64,000 nucleotides of DNA from Paulownia fortunei (lineage: Eukaryota > Streptophyta > Magnoliopsida > Lamiales > Paulowniaceae): NCBI GenBank assembly GCA_019321725.1, contig CM033124.1, forward strand, positions 7,440,001 to 7,504,000, read 5' to 3'. The notes beneath the pieces are model-generated. The model was not told the origin of the DNA, did not search any database, and worked only from the letters and a program-made list of their open reading frames with translations. Positions 23,294-35,643 of this stretch are shown here, one piece after another. Positions within the stretch are counted from its first letter, which is position 1. Each line of letters begins with the position of its first letter. The position numbers were made by a program, and so were the translations under genes.

Positions 23294-25104
23294 TGATAAA
23301 TTGGTTTTATACCAATAATTCATATATATTTTGATTAACAATTAGTTTGTTTTCAAGTGTTTTTGTTACTTTTTATGCATCTAGTTTGAAATCTTGTAGG
23401 TAATGATAAGAAGAGAAGAAAATGGAAAGAAATTAAAAACTTGGTTGAAATATTGAAGAATTCAAGTTTTGATGGCAGTTTTTGTATTTTAATCATAACA
23501 CTCGAACCCAATTTCATAGCACCTTGATTATTGATTCATTGCAAATCTAAGAAATAGATCTACAACTTCTATGTTTACTATGAATCCAATTCGATCGATC
23601 TCAATGAGAAAAACCAAGTTCAAGAATCTTAATGGGGCTGAAATTATCTGGTATGACATATATTGGAATTTAAGGCATAACTCTCTCCACCGATATCCTA
23701 TTTAGTTGATTCAAGTGTCTATGGAAATCCACAACATAGGGTTATAATTAATTACAAGACATCAAAATCTAATTCAGTATATAAAGAGGTCAAAACACAG
23801 TTATAATGGGATGAATAGTGTCAAAGTGCTAAATGAAGGCTGCCAGGGTAGAATGCATGGCGCCTAGGCACCATCTGAGGCTGCCAGAGTAGAATACGAG
23901 GCACCTAGACACTAAAACAAGGCGCCTAGGCACCAGCCTGCTAACCAAAATGATGCTGATGCATTTTTCTTTGCGATAAGTGGCAATAGATCATGAATTT
24001 TGGCATTTTTATGAGATATACATATTAGATACACCTATACATCATTACCCATGTGATGCTCTAGTGGATACACTAAATTGGTAGAGAGAAAAAGGAGAAA
24101 AATCCAAGAAAAGGGGAATGATTTCAGGTTTCTTTTGAAGAAAAGCCAAGAAAAGTAGAATGATTTCAGGTTTCTTTTGTAGAAAACCTAAGAAAAGTGG
24201 AAGGATTTCTGGGTTTCTTTTGGAAGACTCTTGGGGAGAGAATCATTGGGGACAAGTTTAAAAAAGAAAGATCAACATCAACCAAGAGGGGAGGGGGGAG
24301 GACTGGTTCTTGGAACCAAAGACAGCTATTCTTGGAGAAAAGGAGAGCTTCAACAATTCCTTCCACTTCACAAATTGGTGAACAATTCCCATGTTCTTTC
24401 TTATTTATTTCTTGAAGTTGTATTCATCCATGGTGAACTAAATAATTCTTTCTAGAGGATGATGTAACCTTATTTTGATCCAATTTTTTGAATTCCAAAT
24501 AATATTAGTTCAAGTTATTCATCTTATTTGTGTTATCTTGTTTAGTATTTTATCTTGATTAATTGATCACTAATTGAGATTGTTTGACGTATGAGATTCA
24601 TCACTCAAGAGAGGAAAGATTTATACATGATCATAGGGGTAACATAACCTAAGAATCATAGAGTTGAGAAGCTTATGAAACCTTTGAAGTTTTGAAGAAT
24701 AATTCATTGAAATTCATGTTGGAACTCATAGTCAATTCCGCACTCGAGAGAGGGAATTGATGAGTTTAGGAATTCTTAACTTACATGTGTTGTTGACTTG
24801 AATTGGTATATTTTAGAAGGAATAACATAGGTGATAATTAGGTAAGTCATTCCTCTAGAATATCTTATTCATAAGGTGTTTCTTGTATTACTTCTATGAA
24901 CTCCACTATTGCCTTTACACTTTATTACCTTACTTTACCTTGTCTACCAATTATCATTCGATTTTTTAGATAAAATTGGGACTATTTGAACTACGATACT
25001 TAATATAATTTTTTATTACAATCATTGTGGGCACGATACTCAACTCATTGTTGTAATAAAACTTGACACCGTACACTTACAGTTTGTAAAATATTTTACG
25101 AAAA
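23294..25104 (+). repeat. 3' LTR of gypsy I
   Basis: It matches the 5' LTR along its length with many base changes. It carries three near-tandem units of about 45 bases around atgatttcaggtttcttttg (24118-24225). It also has two copies of ggcgcctaggcacc (23859-23873 and 23921-23934), with a degenerate copy between them. Small reading frames at 24166-24455 lie in these purine-rich repeats. Confidence 0.85.
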
Positions 25105-25109
25105 CTCAT

Positions 25110-25320
25110 CACCCTCTAGATGGCGATTCGAGAAATTATATTTTCTAGTAGGCTTGAGGCCCAATTAGCCCTATCATACACCCTAATTTTGTGAGCCCAT
25201 ATAACAAAACTAAAAAGTAGTTAACACATTAAAAATTGCATCCCATACAACCCTCAAACTATTTTACCTCACTCTTTCTATACATCCTAATTTTTTGAAC
25301 TCATATGGTACTAAGTGTCA
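25110..25320 (-). other. copia C1 leader, continued after gypsy I
   Basis: This resumes the copia leader seen at 7840-8030 in copia A (shared ggcttgaggcccaatt, catatggtactaagtgtcaa). Homology stops abruptly at about 25320, where the interior of a C-type LTR begins. The primer site and LTR R/U5 that should follow are missing. Confidence 0.6.
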
Positions 25321-26598
25321 ATAATATAATCTAATTATTTATATTAGTTAAATTTATTTAACCCTTAAATTAATTGATCCAATCAACTAATTAATAACTC
25401 CCAAATGAGCTCCTAATCAAATATGGTCCAATTAAATAATCCAATTATTTAATTTGATGAATTAATTTAACTATTAAATTCATTCTAGCTCCAAGTTGAT
25501 TAATCACTATTAATCAACTTGATCTAACGCCTTAGATTTAATTTTAGATAGAAGGGATCCATCTCATTTTGTGTGTGATCCATTAGGTTCACAACTAAAC
25601 TAGCAGTGTGCTTGTAACTTTTGCAACTAGTGAATATAAAAATATAGTCCTTTTAATTGATCGAATTAATTAATTCATCTTGGAACTAGCCGTGTAACCC
25701 CAAGAACTACATAAGTCAAGGAAAATACCTAATAGTGCAGCTTGACTACTAGTGCTAGGTGAAATAGGAAGCGAAGTTATTCCATTATGAATACTGTGCA
25801 AGTTCGGTCCTTCCATCAACAAACCTCCCAACTAAGTCCAGAGTATGGATTGATAGTATAAACCCTATTTCACTTAGTAACTATGATTTCATTCTAGTCT
25901 TATTGACTCATGATGAATTATAAGAAAATCCTCATCTAATTTCATCTTGCTTTAGCCAGAGTCTTTTCAAGTTAAGGACCAAGAAATATATAGGAGGTTT
26001 ATCTATTCTGCTAGATAGGTGACAGATCCTTTATTGGTTACTTATTAACGTCCAATGCGAAAATCGTATGGTCAACATAACTCTTTGTGATTGTCATGCA
26101 ATTGGAAAATACATTAAAGCGTACAATGTTGTGCACAAGGCTACCATGGTACCTCAAGTCAAAGGACTAACTCATGCACTATCGTAACTAGAAAATTCTT
26201 ATTTGGCAAATGATTTTTTCCAATTGAGAATTTCCCATGGGCCTGTTTGGTGTACTCGTTCCCTAACGAGCACCTCCTGTATGTGCATTAGCATCCCCAT
26301 GCTAATGCCTATGGAATGAGACATCCTTCTATCGAGCATGCATCATGCATGGTTTCCAAGCTTATCAATGTCCCATCGTAATGAACATCATAATGAATTT
26401 AAGACCAAAATCATAGAGGTATATTCTATGATTGCCATCATATCCCTAGCTAAGTATGGTCTAGGAACTTTATCCTAACTGACAAGATACAATAAAGATA
26501 AAGTAAATGCCAATTTTATTAATATATTTTAAATAAGATCATGTTTTGCAAGAGTATGCGAACGTGCACTAGTTGGCTTGCCGGGCACTACTCTAATA
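25321..26598 (-). repeat. truncated C-type copia LTR between C1 and C2
   Basis: The stretch matches LTR C1 from about 11620 onward and reaches a proper LTR start (TATTAGAGTAGTGCC) at 26598, next to a polypurine tract. It lacks the R/U5 end. It could serve as the 5' LTR of C1 and the 3' LTR of C2, so the two copia bodies share one LTR. A perfect hairpin, ctcgtt-ccct-aacgag, lies at 26255-26270. Confidence 0.7.
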
Positions 26599-27489
26599 AT
26601 CTCTCACTTACCCTAGAGCTAACTATCCATATACCTAAGGCCCATATTCTCAAGATGTATTCCTTTTATGCTAAAGGCTTAGTTAGTGGATCTTTTTACC
26701 ACTTTAACGTCACCTTTACCAATAATCTATCTGATAAGATGGTATCATCTCATGATATACTTGGATTTTGATGAGATTTTGGCTCTTTTACTTGCATAAT
26801 TGCCCCATTATTATCGCAGTAAAAAGGTATTGTATTAATAGTAGATAGAACTACGCCTAATGACTGGACAAAGTTCCTCATCCAAACACCTTCATTCGTA
26901 GTAAACATCAATGTATTCGGCCTTTGTGGTGGAATCTACGGTCATCTCATGCTTAGAACTTTTCCAGGTGACCGCCCTACTATTGGCAGTGAATACAAAT
27001 CCAGGCATGGACTTCGAATTGTCTACATTGGGATGAAAATTAAAATCTATAAAGCCTCTAGTTTTAGCTCTCCATTACTATAAATCAAGAACAGATCCTT
27101 AGTCCTCTATAAGTACTTGAGGATCATCCTTATGACTTTCTAGTGTTGTTATCCTAGACTGATTTGATATCTGCTCATGATACACAAAGTATATAGGATA
27201 GGCCTAGTACATAGCATGGCATACATTATGCTTTCAATAACAGATGAATAAGGTATGTGACTCCCCCTTTCTCTTTTCTCAGGAGTCTTTAGGGCATAGA
27301 CTTAGAGAAAGGGATACCATGACTCATAAGAAAAAATTCCCATTTGGATTCTCCATGTTGAACCTCTTCATCATCTTATCTATGTATATAGATTGGGATA
27401 GTCCGATCATCTTTTTCGATCTATCTCTATCTTAATCCCAAAAATGTAGGATGCTTCTCCTAAATCTTTCATGGAGAATTGAGTAGATG
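26599..27489 (-). pseudogene. copia C2 RNase H and RT end, first piece
   Basis: It follows the polypurine tract at 26599-26615 and aligns with copia A from 4040 to 4910, with frames broken. It is cut at about 27489 by gypsy K and resumes at 37284. About 50-60 bases of pol are missing at the junction compared with copia A. Confidence 0.7.
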
Positions 27490-29121
27490 TTCATGAAATA
27501 TTTTTACAAACTACAAGTGTATGATGTTAAGTTTTAATTGGTGATTTGAGTTGAGTATCCACAAGGATTGTAATAAAAAATTACAGCAAGTACCATAGTT
27601 CAAATAGTCTTAATTTTATCTAGAAAATGAAGTGATGATATGTAAACAAGTAGAATGAGATAAAAATAATGCAAAAACAAGAGTGGAGTTCCTAGAAGTA
27701 ATACAACAAACATCTTATAAACAAGAAATTTTAAAGGAATGTCTCACCTAATTATCACCTATGTTCTTCCTTCCAAAACATATCAATTCAAGTTAACAAC
27801 ATATGTAAGTTAAGAATTCCTAAACTTATCAATTCCCTCTCTCGAGTGCCGAATTGACTATGAGTTCTAACATGAATTTCAATAACTCTATAAAAATTCT
27901 AGAATAAAACTCTGCAAAAGTTCAATAAATTCTTCTTCAAAACTTTAAAGGTTTCATAAGGTTCCTAACTCTATGATTCTAAAGCTGTGTTATCCTTATG
28001 ATCATATATAGTCTTCTTTCTCTCGAGTATCGAATATCATACATCAACAATCTCAATTAATGGCCAAATAATCAAAATGCAATACTAAACAATATAATAC
28101 AAACAAGATGAATAACTTGAATTAATATTGTTTGGAATTCAAAACATAGGATCAAATAAGAAAGAAAATTTTAGTTCATCATGTATGAATACAACTTCAA
28201 GAAATACATAAGAAAGAACATGGAAACTGTTCACCAATTTATGAAGTAGAAGGAATGGTTGAAGCTTTTCTTGTCTCCAAGAATGACTTATCTCTAAGAA
28301 TAGCTCTTTGTCTCCAAGAGTGGCTTCCTCTTCTTCAAGAATGGCCTTCTTCTCTCCAAGTCTCCCCCTCTTCTTGTTCTTTCTTATTTCTTGGCTTCTT
28401 CTCACTCCTCTCCCCTTAAAAACTAATTTGGAGGGCCTTGAAATCCCTCAAAATAGATGGGAGATGACCTAAAGAGAGAAAATTCCCATTTTGACCTTAC
28501 TTATCCGGCTGGCAGTGCCTAGGCACTTCTATCCAAAACAGTGTGGGCAGCACCTAGGCACTACACTTGCTGCCCAAGATCCGTGTTTATAGCACCTGTA
28601 GCCTCTTTGAACTGATTTTTCACCACTTTCTATGCTATACTGGCTTTTGGTGTCTTCATTTTAATTGTGTTCTTAGATTTCTATATCTCCATAAATCAAA
28701 TCAATATGGCACCTGTGGAGAGAGGTATGGCTCAAATAGCAAGATGTGTTGTACTAGAAAGTTTCTATTCAGTATTGAATATTGAATCAGATTTTTCTCA
28801 TTCAAATTGAAGGAACTAGATTTTGTGGTTGGCATAAACATCGTAGATCTATCTCTTGACTTTCTAATAATTTAAGAATCAAGTCAAAATGGTATTGGAG
28901 CAAAGAGCTATTATGGAAATGTAAACACTGCCATCAATCATACAACAATTCAGATTTTTAAATATTTCAACAAAGTTTTTGGTTTTTTTCTATTTTCTTC
29001 TTCTTTTGTCATTACCTACAAGATTTTAAACTAAATGTATAAAAAACAACAAAAATATTTGAAAACAAACCAAATGTTAATCAAAAGGTATATGAATTGT
29101 TGTTATAAAACCAACTTATCA
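27490..29121 (-). repeat. 3' LTR of gypsy K
   Basis: It starts TGATAAGTTGG at 29121 and ends near 27490. It contains a perfect palindrome, gtgcctaggcac, at 28515-28526 and a one-mismatch copy near 28550-28561. A run of about 29-base units (ccattcttggaga-type on the minus strand) lies at 28255-28365. Its segment 28179-28340 is identical to 63839-64000. Confidence 0.85.
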
Positions 29122-29140
29122 AATACCCCCAAACATAAAG
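29122..29140 (-). other. polypurine tract of gypsy K
   Basis: The minus strand reads tttgggggtatt directly before the LTR start, as in gypsy I. Confidence 0.8.
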
Positions 29141-30440
29141 ATTTGCTTGTCCTCAAGTATCAAACATGAAATTTTCAATAACAACCCCCCATATGAATCA
29201 GGTTACCAAAGTTAGGACATCCCATCTCAAAATATTAGAAAAATATACCAAGTTTATATGTTAACATGCATATTGGTTTCACTTCACTTCATGGTCTTAT
29301 GTGTGTGAGTGTGAAAGTAGTAGTTTATCAACTTTCATTTATGATCTGAATAAGTTTATAAAGTTAACTACTCATATTTGATCCACTTTTTATGTGCTTA
29401 CCAAGCTCCATAAGCTTGTTTTTCACACTGGTCATCACTAATGTTGGTAGATCATAACATCAAAAATTAAAAGGACTTCCAAAGCTTGTATTATGAGGCT
29501 TGGGTAATGGTGGGAAAATATGAAAAATTATAGCTAAAAATTACCCATTTTACACAAAACATTAATAAATGAGCACCAATTTTTCGTCAATCCCTTCATT
29601 TTTTATTATTGAACATCCCATTTTTCTTCTTTTTGATCTTGGATTACTCCCAAACTTATTTTTTTTGTTGTATGCAATGGGGGTCTATTTGTTTTAGGAG
29701 TTCAAATCATACACCTCAATCCTTTTTCAATCTTTTCTTTTTTTTTCTTTTTTTTAATACAACAATTCATTCAAGAATGATTGTGTAAATGAGAAGAAAA
29801 AAGAGTAGAATATTATAATTTTTTTTCATAAAGCTCGATAATGTGTATAGGTTGTCCAAAGAATTATTTCAATAGGCTCAAGAGGGGACACTAGGGAATA
29901 ATCCAAGTATAGGTTGGCTTCAAAGGCTCAAACGATCCAAAAATAACCTAAATCATCTCCCTAATATTATGCCACCTAGGATTTCACCTCGACTAGTGAT
30001 CAAACAAGTTCTAGATATTGGTAGGATCATTTAGGAAATAATTAGACCTTATAAAGTGTCTCTAAATAATTAAATATAACTCAACAAACTACTTAGTGAA
30101 TCAATATTCATAAGACCTCAAAAAGTAAATAAAACCAAATTTTGATGTTTAGACATATAAACAAACGTACAAATTCTAATATTTACTCTTTTTTTTCAAG
30201 TATGCACATAGTTTATCACTAAGCTTTTCAAGCAACAAGCAATAATCCTAAGCTCTTAAACTCACCCCTAAACATAATATAAGCATTGTCCTCAATGATT
30301 GAAAGAATTGTAAAACAAAAGGACTTTCCTGAAAATGGGTAGTGTTTAGCCTTTGACTTGCAAAAATGAGTAAAATATCAAAGAGCAATCATCATGATAT
30401 GAAACAACACAAGAATAACAACACTCATAAAAAAAAAGGC
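29141..30440 (-). other. 3' spacer of gypsy K
   Basis: A non-coding stretch between the hairpin (30441-30456) and the polypurine tract. It has T/C-rich runs near 29730-29760 and matches the gypsy I spacer. I see no gene in it. Confidence 0.6.
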
Positions 30441-30501
30441 TTGGGTTGCCTCCTAAGAAGTACTTTGTTTAAAGTCTTTAGCTAGACCGAAACTGAATAC
30501 C

Positions 30502-30753
30502 TTAGGTTGCTTCTCCAAGTGGAATATTAGACATTTTCCAAATTTCATTGCCGTAATAATGTTTCAACCTTTGTCCATTGACACGAAATAATATGTCATC
30601 CCTACCTTTGAGCTCAACCACCCTAAATGGAAATGTCTTGTTGATAATTAAGGGACCAGACCATCTAGATTTCAATTTCCCCAGAAAAAGTTTTAGTCTA
30701 GAATTGAAAAGGAACACAAGTTTTCTGGGTTGAAATTCCCTTCTCAAGATCAT
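30502..30753 (-). pseudogene. gypsy K pol C-terminal domain
   Basis: The open stretch reads FLFNSRLKLFLGKLKSRWSG and RVNGQRLKHYYG, the conserved C-terminal tail of Athila-type integrase/pol. It ends at a stop shortly before the hairpin, matching the natural pol end. Confidence 0.85.
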
Positions 30754-31049
30754 TTTATCATGCCATTGTTTTTTTTTTCCTTATAGATTTTAGCATTTTA
30801 GTAGGCATCAAGCCTAAAGTCCTCCATTTCATTGAGTTGCAACAATCTTTTTTCTCATATTGCCTTTGTACCAAAATTTAATTATTGCACAACCCAATAT
30901 GCTCAATGTTCAAGCTTAATGGGGAGGTGACAAGCTCTACCAAAAACTAGTCAATAAGAAGACATACCTATTGGAGTTTTATATGCTATGTGGTATGCTC
31001 ATAATGCATCATCAAGCTTATAAGCCCAATCCTTTCGATTAATGCCCTT

Positions 31050-31600
31050 TCAATTAATGCTTATCGTTTTCTCAAGGATTTGCTTCACTTCCCAGTTTGA
31101 GATTTTGACTTGTCCATTTAATTGAAGATGGTATCCAAGAGCTACCTTGTGTCTTATACCATACTTAGCCAAAAGGTTATTAAACATTTTATTACAAAAA
31201 TGAGAACCTTCATCACTTACAATTGCTCTAGATGTGCCAAAACGAGTGAAAATATATTTGTGCAAGAATATAAGCACTATCTTGGTATCATTAGTAGGTG
31301 TGGCAATGACTTCTATCCACTTGGAGGCATCATCCACAATGAGCAAAATATATAATCGGCCATTTGATGGAGGAAATGGTCCAATGAATTCAATCCCCCA
31401 AACATCAAAGAGTTCAACTTCAATAATATTAGTCAAAGAAAGCTCATGACATCTAGTAATTGTTGCAGCCCTTTGACACTGGTCACATATCTGCAAAAGC
31501 ATAAAATTCCTTAAACAATGTTGGCCAATAAAAATTGAATTGCAATACGTTAGAAGCTGTTCTTGTAGGTCCAAAATGACCACCACATAGGGATGAATGA
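31050..31600 (-). pseudogene. gypsy K integrase
   Basis: An open stretch of 178 codons holds the integrase core: CDQCQR (end of the zinc domain), then VWGIEFIGPFPPS with the first catalytic position changed from Asp to Glu (usually GIDFxGPFP). IVSDEGSHFCN carries the second Asp, and GQVKISNWEVKQI covers the third acidic position, where the usual GQVEISNREIKQI is altered. So at least two catalytic positions look damaged. Integrase would insert the DNA copy. Confidence 0.85.
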
Positions 31601-31615
31601 TAGTGCTTAAGAATT

Positions 31616-31999
31616 TTATTTGTTTCCTCCATTGTAATGCATCTCCGAATCACAGAATCTAGTATACACTATCACCTTGGTACCCACAAGATTAGCATAA
31701 AATTTATCAAATGTAAAAATAATGGCTAACAACTCTTTTTCAGTGGTGGTGTAATTTTGTTGGGCATCATCAAATGTTTGACTTGCATAGTAAATGGCCC
31801 TGAAAATTTTATCTTTTCTTTGTCCTAATACTGCTCCAACCGCATAATCACTAGTATCACATATAAGCTCAAATGGTTGGGTCCAATCCGGTACCACCAT
31901 AATAGAAGCTGAAATGATAGTCTGCTTGATATGATCAAAGGCCTGTAGACAATCAACATTAAAATCAAATGGCTTATTTTTTTCCAAAAGGTTGCACAA
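31616..31999 (-). pseudogene. gypsy K RNase H
   Basis: The stretch reads ELICDTSDYAVGAVLGQRKD and AIYYASQTFDDAQQNYTTTE, the RNase H start of Athila-type pol, followed by KELLAIIFTFDKF. RNase H removes the RNA strand after reverse transcription. The first catalytic Asp (CDTSD) is present. The end is frameshifted near 31640. Confidence 0.85.
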
Positions 32000-33021
32000 A
32001 GGTTTTACAATTTTTAAAAATCTTCAATGAATTTTCTATAAAATTCGGCATGTCCCAAAAAACTACGAATAGGTTTCATATTGATTGGTGGAGGAAGTTT
32101 TTCAATATCAATAATTTTTGCTCAGTCCACCTTAAGTCATTTGAAGAACACTTAGTGACCTAAAATAATACTTTCTTTTACCATAAAATGACACTTTTCC
32201 CAATTTAAAACAAAGTTAGTCTCTTCACATCTCTGCAAAACAAGAGAAAGATTATGTGTCTATCAAATGAGGAGCCAAAAACTAAAAAATCATCCATATA
32301 AATTTTCATTATGCTCTCCACCATATCATGAAAAATTGCTATCATGCATCTTTGAAATGTGGTTGGGGCATTACATAATCCAAATGGCATTCTTTGAAAA
32401 GTAAAAGTACCATAAGGGCATGTGAATGTTGTTTTCTCTTAATCTTTGGGTGCTATGACAATTTGATTGTACCCCGAATAACCATTAAGAAAATAATAGT
32501 ATTAATACCCTATAAGTCAGTCTAACATTTGATCAAGGAGGGGAAAATGGTCTTTACAAGTAGCTTTGTTGAGTTTTCTATAATCAATACATACTCGCCA
32601 ACCTGTGACCATTCTTGTTGGTATGAGTTCATTATTATCATTTGAATTATGGTCATGCCACCTTTTTTTGGAACTACTTAAATCAAATTCACCCAAGAAC
32701 TATAAAAAATTGCATAAATAATTCCGGCATTCAACCATTTCAAGACTTCATTTCTTATAACCTCTTTTATTATAGGATTTAGTCTATGTTGATATTCAAC
32801 AGATGGTTTGTAAGTTCTTCCATTAAGATTTTATGCATGACAATTGAAGGACTAATACCTTTTAAATCAAAAATTGACCAACCAATAGCAGATTTATGCT
32901 CTCTTAAAACACGAAGCGATTTTTCAATCTCTAAAGGAGATAAGGATGCAGAAATAATTACCAGATACGTGTTGTTAGCACCTAGAAATTCATATTGCAA
33001 ATGCTCGGGAAGTATTTTCAA
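32000..33021 (-). pseudogene. gypsy K reverse transcriptase
   Basis: The RT is spread over three frames. Pieces include the linker SAIGWSIFDLKGISPSIVMHKI (32779-33021; long linker shown only in part), the block PFGLCNAPTTFQRCM, and the catalytic box YMDD at 32289-32300. The substrate-binding block near 32400-32700 has several stops. RT copies the element RNA to DNA. Confidence 0.85.
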
Positions 33022-33299
33022 CTTCAGTAATATTGTTTGTTCTTGATTGTGATATTTCCTATTGCTTTCTTGTATTTATCCTTTTTCAACTCCACCTATC
33101 CTGATTCAAGAAAGAGCAAGTAGTGCATTAAATCCTTATTATCAATATCATGGTCATTACCTTGCATTATGGAATGAACAATGCATCGCTCTAAAGGTTC
33201 GGTAGGAGTTTGTTTGAGAAAATGATCATGCAAGCAAGTTTCTAATATTTCAATCCTATTACAAGTATGTGATTCCTCTTGAAACTTCAATGCCCGATA

Positions 33300-33760
33300 A
33301 ATATTAAACATCACTTTATCCTCATTAACTCGTAGAGTTAATTCACCACATTACACACCAATCAAAGCACGCCTGGTAGCAAGGAATGGTCGACCAAGAA
33401 TTAAAAGAATTTCTTGGTTTTCCTCTATATCTAACACCATAACATCTGCAGGAAATAAGAATTTATCCACTTGTACCAATACATCTTCAACAACTCCTCT
33501 TAGATAGGTGAGAGACCTATTCTCTTAGTAGATGGCTTGACTTCTCTAATTCCTAATTTCCTAAAAATAGAAAGTGGCATCAAATTAATGCTTGCTCTAA
33601 GATCATATAATGCTTTATCAAAGAAAGATCCTCCTATGGTACAAGGAATAGTAAAACTCCCTGGATCCTTCATTTTTTGTGCAAGCTTTTTCTATAAAAT
33701 GGCAATACACTTCTTTGTGAGATTCATATTTTAAATTCCACTAATCACCTTATTCTTGAC
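33300..33760 (-). pseudogene. gypsy K protease
   Basis: The minus strand reads [17 protein letters not shown] near 33550-33640, the Athila protease motif in which DLGAS has become DLRAS by a Gly-to-Arg change. Upstream residues [16 protein letters not shown] lead into it. Frames are broken downstream toward RT. Confidence 0.75.
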
Positions 33761-35521
33761 ATCACATCTTTCAGAACTTGGCATATTTTTGGCATTTTCT
33801 CAAGAGCATCTGCAAAAGGAATGTTGATTCTTAAAAATTTCCAAAAAATTTTCAAATTGTGAATTAATCTTTTTCTTTTCAAATCTTTGTGGAAAAGGAA
33901 TGGGAACATTAACTTTAGGAGAAGTTTCAAAGTTAGGAGTAGATTTTAGCTTCTCAGCCCCTGTTTGTTCATTTGATTGCATTTCTTCTTCATTTGGTTG
34001 TTCCTCCATAGGACTTTTCACTTGAAGTACTTGTCATTGGCTCATCAACTTTTGAATTTTTCATTTTTGGCCACTTGATATCTGTTCCACTTTGAAGTTG
34101 GATAGCTTTGCAATGCTCTCTTGGATTGATTTTCATATCACTTGGAAAGTTTCTTTTATATTTTTTAGCATTAATTTCCATAGCAAGCTATCCAATTTGA
34201 GTCTCCATTGATTAAATTTGAGCTCCTAAATTTGCAGCTAGCTGCCCCAATTAAGTCTCAATGTTATCTATCTTCACTTCATCCTTATATAATCGGGCTC
34301 TTGTCTTGCCAATAAAAGTGCTTAGCAAATCTTCCAATGATTCCTTTTTTCTCACCTACTTGAGGGTTGGGATTGGGTGTATTCCAGTAGGGGTTGAAAC
34401 ACATTTTGATTGTTGGCTTAGGAAAAATTCTCATGATTTCTAAGCCCCAGATGATAGTGAGTAGGTAATTGATTTCCCCTTAATTTGAAATTACGGTTAT
34501 TGACAAAGTTTACCTGCTCATTTCCTTTGGTTTCCATAAATGATGTGTTAGTGGATGCCATGGAATCCATTCCTTGAAAAGCTCTATAAGAAGTCCAAGC
34601 TGCAATTTAGTTAGAAAGAGCATAAACTTGTGCAACTAATTATGTAAATGAATCTACCTCAATAACACCGGCAACATTTTTAATGGAAGACCTTGGAAGG
34701 ACATTGATAACTATTAGTAGCCATCTCCTCCAACAAAATATGGGCTTCATTTGCGATCTTAGACATCAAAGTCCCAACTGTGGCAGCATCTATAATGGTT
34801 TGAGTTTGCCCATTCAAACCATTGTAGAAGTATTGTACCTGCTGCCAATCCTCATAACCATGTTGAGGACACCTTCTTAGAAAATCTTTAAACCTCTCCC
34901 AAGATTTATATAGTGGCTCAAAATCTTGTTGGCAGAATTGAGCTATTTCACTCTTGAGTTGAAGTATCTTGCTTGGTGGAAAGTACGTAGCAAGGAATTT
35001 TTATGTCAAGTCATTCCAACTTAGTATGCTACATGGTGCAAAAGATTGTAACCATAGCCTAGCTTTGTCCTGGAGTGAGAATGGAAATAAGTGAAGTCTG
35101 GTGGCATCATCGGGCACTCCATTCATTTTAATAGTGTTACAAATCTCCAAAAACATGGCTAAGTGTGCAATAGGATCCTAGGTGTGCACTAGGATCCTCC
35201 ACTGCACTTTCCCCAAATTGGTTTTGTTGCACCATGCTAATAAGAGTTGGTTTAAGTTTAAAATTAATGGCATTGATTAGTTGTCGAGATATCCTGGAGT
35301 AGTTTTGGTTCATGGTTGGTTAAAAATAGTCCTGAATAGCTTATTGTGGTGGTGGTTGTTGCAATTGAAGATCTAGCATTGTTGATGTTATCCGCCATGG
35401 TTTGATTGTCAACTCCTTTTGCTGCTCTAATAGCTTGAATAATCCGCTCAATTTCTGAATTAAAATAACCCAGGTCAAGACTCCTAACCTTATGCATACC
35501 AATACGTATAGTCCAATGCAA
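33761..35521 (-). pseudogene. gypsy K gag
   Basis: Several short open stretches in shifting frames cover gag. The C-terminal part (33800-34181) reads NPREHCKAIQL, DEPMTSTSSE and then NFETSPKVNVPIPFPQRF. The N-terminal part (35264-35521) has IERIIQAIRAAKGVDNQTMAD. The middle matches the Athila gag order but has many stops. The segment 33800-34181 is shared with gypsy I at 20950-21180. Confidence 0.7.
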
Positions 35522-35643
35522 GGCAAAATAACATCAAAATATGGGAAGAAAGCAAAAATAATCTAAACTAAAATCAAGACTAAGTCATAACAATATTGAT
35601 GTAATTGAGATAAAACAAACCCTAGTAATTATGCCAAAAACTT

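Larger units (their letters stand above)
18566..25104 (+). mobile_element. gypsy I, short Athila-like element with target duplication
   Basis: This is a complete insertion with 5' LTR (18566-20403), primer site (20410-20427), a 2.9-kb internal region, polypurine tract (23278-23293) and 3' LTR (23294-25104). It is flanked by the perfect pentamer ctcat at 18561-18565 and 25105-25109. The internal part holds only a gag fragment and a scrap of the protease motif; RT, RNase H and integrase are missing. It is therefore a non-autonomous deletion derivative of the family represented in full by K (27490-37283). It sits inside the leader of copia C1. The LTRs differ at many sites, so the insertion is not recent. 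Confidence 0.9.

Noticed and set aside
24166..24455. Overlapping ORFs on both strands
   Set aside because: They come from repetitive purine-rich LTR sequence and are not shared in frame with the 5' LTR.
28139..28405. 88-codon Glu-rich ORF
   Set aside because: It is a phantom product of the 29-base LTR repeats; it differs in the 5' LTR copy.
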